From Streptomyces sp. HUAS CB01 (GTDB taxonomy: Bacteria > Actinomycetota > Actinomycetes > Streptomycetales > Streptomycetaceae), in the NCBI RefSeq assembly GCF_030406905.1, contig NZ_CP129137.1:2607001-2671000 (forward strand): a stretch of DNA of 64,000 bases, read 5' to 3'. Below are positions 60,074 through 64,000 of the stretch, piece by piece. Each line of letters starts with the position of its first letter. Position 1 is the first letter of the stretch. A program made the position numbers and the translations under genes. Below the pieces are notes generated by a model that worked only from the letters and a program-made list of their open reading frames with translations, was not told where the DNA came from and made no database searches.

Positions 60074-60718
60074 ATGGCCATTTACACGCTTCCTGAACTT
60101 CCGTACGACTACGCGGCGCTGGAGCCGGTGATCAACCCGGAGATCATCGAGCTGCACCACGACAAGCACCACGCCGCCTACGTCAAGGGCGCGAACGACA
60201 CCCTCGAGCAGCTGGCCGAGGCGCGCGACACGGAAGCATGGGGCTCGATCAACGGCCTGGAGAAGAACCTCGCGTTCCATCTCTCCGGCCACATCCTGCA
60301 CAGCATCTACTGGCACAACATGACCGCGCCCAAGGAGGGCGGCGGCGGTGAGCCGTTGGCCGCGGACGGGGTCGGCGAGCTGGCGGACGCGATCACCGAG
60401 TCCTTCGGCTCCTTCGCCAGGTTCAAGACGCAGCTGTCGAAGGCCGCCGCGACCACCCAGGGCTCGGGCTGGGGCGTGCTGGCCTACGAGCCGGTCAGCG
60501 GCCGGCTGATCGTCGAGCAGGTCTACGACCACCAGGGCAACGTCGGCCAGGGCTCGGTGCCGATCCTGGTCTTCGACGCCTGGGAGCACGCCTTCTACCT
60601 GCAGTACAAGAACCAGAAGGTGGACTTCATCGACGCCATGTGGGGCGTCGTCAACTGGCAGGACGTGGCGAAGCGCTACGCCGGGGCCAAGGACCGGACC
60701 CCGCTGATCACCCCGTGA
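60074..60718 (+). CDS. sodF: Fe-type superoxide dismutase
   Basis: The 214-residue enzyme dismutes superoxide in the cytoplasm. It starts at ATG 60074 behind GGAGGG. Metal ligands are H28 (ELHHDKHH), H76 (ILHSIYW), D168 and H172 (FDAWEHAFY). Length and motifs fit the Fe/Mn family. I call the iron form from the Streptomyces context, where Fe-SOD is the back-up for Ni-SOD and is repressed by Nur when nickel is present. A Nur-like palindrome overlaps the promoter. Confidence 0.94.
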   Translation: MAIYTLPELPYDYAALEPVINPEIIELHHDKHHAAYVKGANDTLEQLAEARDTEAWGSINGLEKNLAFHLSGHILHSIYWHNMTAPKEGGGGEPLAADGVGELADAITESFGSFARFKTQLSKAAATTQGSGWGVLAYEPVSGRLIVEQVYDHQGNVGQGSVPILVFDAWEHAFYLQYKNQKVDFIDAMWGVVNWQDVAKRYAGAKDRTPLITP

Positions 60719-60794
60719 CACGGTCCCCGTCACGGGGCCGCAGGCCGTCCTGCTCGTGATCGTCTTCTCAACCTTCACCGGCAGGCGGAAAGAA

Positions 60795-60843
60795 GAAGGA
60801 CCCCCTCGAGGACATGACTCGCGGGGGTCCTTCCGATTCCGGC
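60795..60843. terminator. Bidirectional terminator between sodF and the DsbA-family gene
   Basis: GAAGGACCCCC (60795-60805) pairs with GGGGGTCCTTC (60833-60843) over a 27-nt interval. It lies between converging stops. Confidence 0.6.
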
Positions 60844-60865
60844 CCGTCCCGGGCCGGCGGGCGCG

Positions 60866-61498
60866 TCAGGAGAAGTCGGGGCCCTTCGTCCGGGTGCGCT
60901 TGATCTCGTAGAAGCCCGGGATCGACGCCACCATCAGCGTGCCGTCCCAGAGCCTGGCCGCCTCCTCGCCCTTGGGCGCCGGGGTGACGACCGGGCCGAA
61001 GAAGGCGATCTGCTCGCCGTCCGCGCCGGGCACCGCGATGACGGGCGTGCCGACGTCCTGGCCGACCTTGCTGATGCCCTCCTCGTGGGAGGCACGCAGC
61101 TCGGCGTCGTAGGCGTCCGACTCGGCGTAGTCCGCGAGCCCGGCCGGCAGGCCCACCGCGTCCAGGGCCTCCAGGACCACCTCGGGCGTGATGCCGCGGC
61201 CCTCGTTGTGGATCCGGGTGCCGAGGGCGGTGTAGAGGGGGCCGACGACCTCGTCGCCGTACTTCTGCTGCGCGGCGATCACGACGCGTACGGGACCCCA
61301 GGCGTTCCTCATCGCCTCCCGGTACTCCTCGGGGAGTTCGTCCAGCCTGTTCTCGTTGAGCACCGCCAGGCTCATGACGTGCCAGCGCACCTCCACCGGC
61401 CGCACCTTCTCGACCTCGAGCATCCAGCGGGAGGTCATCCAGGCCCAGGGGCACAGCGGGTCGAACCAGAAGTCGGCGGGGGTCCTGCTGTCGGACAT
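60866..61498 (-). CDS. DsbA-family protein related to mycothiol-dependent reductase Rv2466c, active site CPWA
   Basis: The 210-residue product starts at ATG 61498 behind GAGGAGTGAC. The thioredoxin-fold start WFDPLCPWAWMTSRWMLEV aligns with the Rv2466c motif WFDPLCPWCWITSRW, but the second Cys is Ala here (C16, A19). The rest matches that family: WHVMSLAVLNENR, WGPVRVVIAAQQKYG, LYTALGTRIHNEG, VGTPVIAVPG and YEIKRTRTKGP. Rv2466c is a mycothiol-dependent reductase. With one Cys the enzyme could still react with mycothiol through a monothiol mechanism, but could not make an internal disulphide. The gene converges on sodF. Confidence 0.9.
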   Translation of the reverse strand: MSDSRTPADFWFDPLCPWAWMTSRWMLEVEKVRPVEVRWHVMSLAVLNENRLDELPEEYREAMRNAWGPVRVVIAAQQKYGDEVVGPLYTALGTRIHNEGRGITPEVVLEALDAVGLPAGLADYAESDAYDAELRASHEEGISKVGQDVGTPVIAVPGADGEQIAFFGPVVTPAPKGEEAARLWDGTLMVASIPGFYEIKRTRTKGPDFS

Positions 61499-61634
61499 GT
61501 CACTCCTCGTGCTCGTGATGGGGGCGCGCTCAGGGAGGGCAACACCGGCGCTCGCCGACCGCATTCCCCCATGCCCCGGGTCACGAGCGCATGCGAGGAT
61601 CGGTCCTGTCCGAACGAGACACGAAGGAGTGGAC

Positions 61635-64000
61635 GTGCCCGGAGAGAATCTGTCCCGCGACGAGGCCCGCGTCCGGGCCGAGCTGCTGTCGGTCGACGGG
61701 TACGAGGTCTTCCTCGACCTGCGGTCCGCGACCGCGGAGGGCGAGGAGGCGCAGCCGCGGACGTTCCGTTCGGTCACCACGATCAGGTTCCGACGCACCG
61801 GCGAGGGCGACGGCACCTTCGCCGACCTCGTCGCCCCTTCGGTGAACGCGGTGACGCTCAACGGCCGCGAGCTCGACCCGGCCGAGGTCTTCGACGGCTC
61901 CCGGATCGCCCTGAGCGGCCTCCAGGACGAGAACGTCCTGGTGGTGGACGCGCAGTGCGCGTACAGCCGGACCGGTGAGGGCATGCACCGGTTCGTCGAC
62001 CCGGAGGACGGCGAGGTCTATCTGTACACGCAGTACGAGCCCGCCGACGCCCGACGGGTCTTCGCCGATTTCGAGCAGCCGGACCTGAAGGCCCCCTTCC
62101 GTTTCGAGGTGGCCGCACCCGAGGGCTGGACGGTCTGGAGCAACGGCGCGGTGGAGTCGCGCGAGGGCGGGACCTGGCGGTTCGCGGAGACCAAGCCGAT
62201 CTCCACGTACATCACGGCCGTCGTGGCCGGTCCCTACCACTACGAGACCGACCTCTACACCCGCACCTTCGACGACGGGCGGACGCTGGAGATCCCGCTC
62301 GGCGCCATGTGCCGCAAGGGGCTGGCCAGGCACTTCGACGCGGACGACATCTTCCTCGTCACCAAGCAGGGCCTGGACTTCTTCCACGACCACTTCGACT
62401 ACCCGTACCCGTTCGGGAAGTACGACCAGGCGTTCGTGCCCGAGTACAACCTCGGCGCGATGGAGAACCCGGGCTGTGTGACCTTCCGCGAGGAGTTCGT
62501 CTTCCGGGGCAAGGTGACGCAGGCCTCGTTCGAGCGCCGGGCGAACGTCATCCTGCACGAGATGGCGCACATGTGGTTCGGCGACCTGGTCACCATGCAG
62601 TGGTGGGACGACCTGTGGCTGAAGGAGTCCTTCGCCGACTTCATGGGGGCGTTCTCGCTGGTCGAGGCGACCCGCTTCCGCAACGGCTGGGTGACGTTCG
62701 CCAACAACCGCAAGGCGTGGGCGTACCGGGCCGACCAGCTGCCGTCCACGCATCCCATCACGGCGGACATCCACGATCTCGAGGACGCCAAGCTCAACTT
62801 CGACGGGATCACCTACGCCAAGGGCGCGTCGGTCCTCAAGCAGCTCGTCGCGTACGTGGGCCCGGAGGCGTTCCTGGAGGGCGCGCGGCGCTACTTCAAG
62901 CGGCACGCCTACGGCAACACCCGTCTCGACGACCTGCTGTCGGTGCTGGAGGAGACCTCCGGACGGGACATGAAGGCCTGGTCGCGTTCGTGGCTGGAGA
63001 CCTCCGGGGTCAACACGCTGACGCCGCAGCTCACCTGTGACGCGGGCGACCGGATCACCGAGCTGGCGGTCGTGCAGGACGGCGACGCCGGACCCGGTGC
63101 CGCGGGCTCGTCGCAGGCCCGGCCGCACCGGGTGGCCGTCGGCCTGTACCGGCACGAGGGCACCGAGCTGGTGCGCTACGCCCGGGCCGAGGTGGACGTC
63201 ACCGGGGGGCGGACGGTCGTGGCGGAACTGGCCGGCCGGGAGCGCCCGGCGCTCGTGCTCGTCAACGACGACGACCTCACCTACTGCAAGGTCCGCTTCG
63301 ACGAGGGCTCGCTGGAGACGCTGCGCGGGCACCTCGGCTCGGTCACGGACCCGCTGGCGCGGGCGGTGTGCTGGTCGGCGCTGTGGAACCTGACACGGGA
63401 CGCCCTGATGCCGGCACGGGACTTCGTCGGGCTCGTCCTGGACTTCGCCGGCCGGGAGTCGGACATCGGCGTGCTGCAGATGGTGCACTCCTGGGCCCGC
63501 ACCGCGCTCGTCCACTACGCGGCTCCCGAGTGGCGCGAGGAGGGCGGCCGGAGGCTGTCGGAGCGCGCGCTGCGGGAACTGCGGCTCGCCGAGCCGGGCA
63601 GCCAGCACCAGCTGACGTGGGCACGGTTCTTCGCGTCCGTGGCGGCCACGGACGCGGATCTCCAGCTGCTCCAGGGGCTGCTGGAGGACACCGCCAAGAT
63701 CGACGGGCTGGACGTGGACCAGGAGCTGCGCTGGGCGTTCCTGGAGCCGCTGGCCTCGCACGGGGTGGCCGACGAGCAGGCGATCGGCGCGGAGCTGGCA
63801 CGGGACGACACCGCGTCCGGCAAGCGCCACCAGGTGCGGTGCCTGGCCGCGCGGCCCTCCGCCGCGGTCAAGGCCCAGGCGTGGGCGCAGGTCGTGGAGT
63901 CCGAGGCGCTGTCCAACGCGCTGGTGGAGGCGACCATTTCGGGCTTCACCCAGGCGTCGCAGCGGGAGCTGCTCGCGCCGTACGCCGAGAAGTACTTCGC
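61635..64000 (+). CDS. pepN: Aminopeptidase N, M1 family (partial, C-terminus outside window)
   Basis: GTG 61635 follows AAGGAGTGGAC. The frame stays open for 788 codons to the window edge; full-length actinobacterial PepN is about 850-860 residues, so the last 60-70 are missing. The N-terminal beta-domain begins VPGENLSRDEARVRAELL. The substrate motif GAMENPG is near residue 273. The zinc site HEMAHMWFGDLVTMQWWDDL is near 308, with the third ligand Glu in LWLKESFADF. ITYAKGASVLKQLVAYVG holds the catalytic Tyr. The helical C-domain follows. It removes N-terminal residues from peptides in the cytoplasm. Confidence 0.96.
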   Translation, partial: MPGENLSRDEARVRAELLSVDGYEVFLDLRSATAEGEEAQPRTFRSVTTIRFRRTGEGDGTFADLVAPSVNAVTLNGRELDPAEVFDGSRIALSGLQDENVLVVDAQCAYSRTGEGMHRFVDPEDGEVYLYTQYEPADARRVFADFEQPDLKAPFRFEVAAPEGWTVWSNGAVESREGGTWRFAETKPISTYITAVVAGPYHYETDLYTRTFDDGRTLEIPLGAMCRKGLARHFDADDIFLVTKQGLDFFHDHFDYPYPFGKYDQAFVPEYNLGAMENPGCVTFREEFVFRGKVTQASFERRANVILHEMAHMWFGDLVTMQWWDDLWLKESFADFMGAFSLVEATRFRNGWVTFANNRKAWAYRADQLPSTHPITADIHDLEDAKLNFDGITYAKGASVLKQLVAYVGPEAFLEGARRYFKRHAYGNTRLDDLLSVLEETSGRDMKAWSRSWLETSGVNTLTPQLTCDAGDRITELAVVQDGDAGPGAAGSSQARPHRVAVGLYRHEGTELVRYARAEVDVTGGRTVVAELAGRERPALVLVNDDDLTYCKVRFDEGSLETLRGHLGSVTDPLARAVCWSALWNLTRDALMPARDFVGLVLDFAGRESDIGVLQMVHSWARTALVHYAAPEWREEGGRRLSERALRELRLAEPGSQHQLTWARFFASVAATDADLQLLQGLLEDTAKIDGLDVDQELRWAFLEPLASHGVADEQAIGAELARDDTASGKRHQVRCLAARPSAAVKAQAWAQVVESEALSNALVEATISGFTQASQRELLAPYAEKYF

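Overview
The window is high-GC actinobacterial DNA, and everything in it points to a Streptomyces chromosome. GTG and TTG starts are common, there is a mycothiol-type DsbA reductase, a pair of ClpP peptidases sits beside ClpX and trigger factor, and the core gene order is the one I know from Streptomyces: rne, a TIGR03936-like gene, a radical SAM gene, rodA-pbp2-mreDCB, ndk, folC, valS, clpX-clpP2-clpP1-tig, rpiB, permeases, sodF, pepN. The first and last genes run off the window edges.

Region 1 (1-17442) is accessory and looks like a cell-surface glycopolymer locus. The plus strand carries two paralogous Tat-exported D-glucuronyl C5-epimerase-like proteins, a left-handed beta-helix N-acetyltransferase, a UDP-GlcNAc 2-epimerase and two glycosyltransferases. 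The minus strand carries a tightly coupled four-gene operon (DegT aminotransferase, Gfo/Idh oxidoreductase, GT2 glycosyltransferase, nucleotide-sugar 6-dehydrogenase), followed by galE. The two arms converge on a strong terminator at 11205-11241. The five sugar enzymes are the five classes needed to make a UDP-2,3-diacetamido-2,3-dideoxy uronic acid of the ManNAc3NAcA type. The exported C5-epimerases could then invert uronic acid residues after the polymer leaves the cytoplasm. This combination is the most interesting thing in the window. No flippase, polymerase or ABC exporter is visible here.

Region 2 (17713-46113) is core genome, mostly on the minus strand: an RNase E/G with long arginine-repeat arms, TIGR03936-like and TIGR03960-like genes around an odd helical-repeat protein, a CYTH-CHAD protein, the cell-elongation cluster (rodA, pbp2, mreD, mreC, mreB), ndk, a DUF4233 protein, folC, valS, a Pro/Gln-rich membrane protein, clpX, clpP2, clpP1 and tig. 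A hexamer tract of about 12.7 copies lies between folC and valS, and a ClgR-like box lies upstream of clpP1.

Region 3 (46306-64000) holds tRNA-Pro(UGG), tRNA-Gly(UCC), a frameshifted pseudogene, a 64-residue membrane protein, an acyltransferase, a small HD hydrolase, a membrane PP2C phosphatase, an Eis-like acetyltransferase, a Nei/Fpg-type glycosylase, rpiB, three tandem paralogous APC permeases with bioY between the first two, sodF with a Nur-like operator, a DsbA-family protein lacking its second active-site cysteine, and the start of pepN. Several genes have a TANNNT -10 hexamer 7-8 nt before the start codon, which suggests leaderless transcripts.
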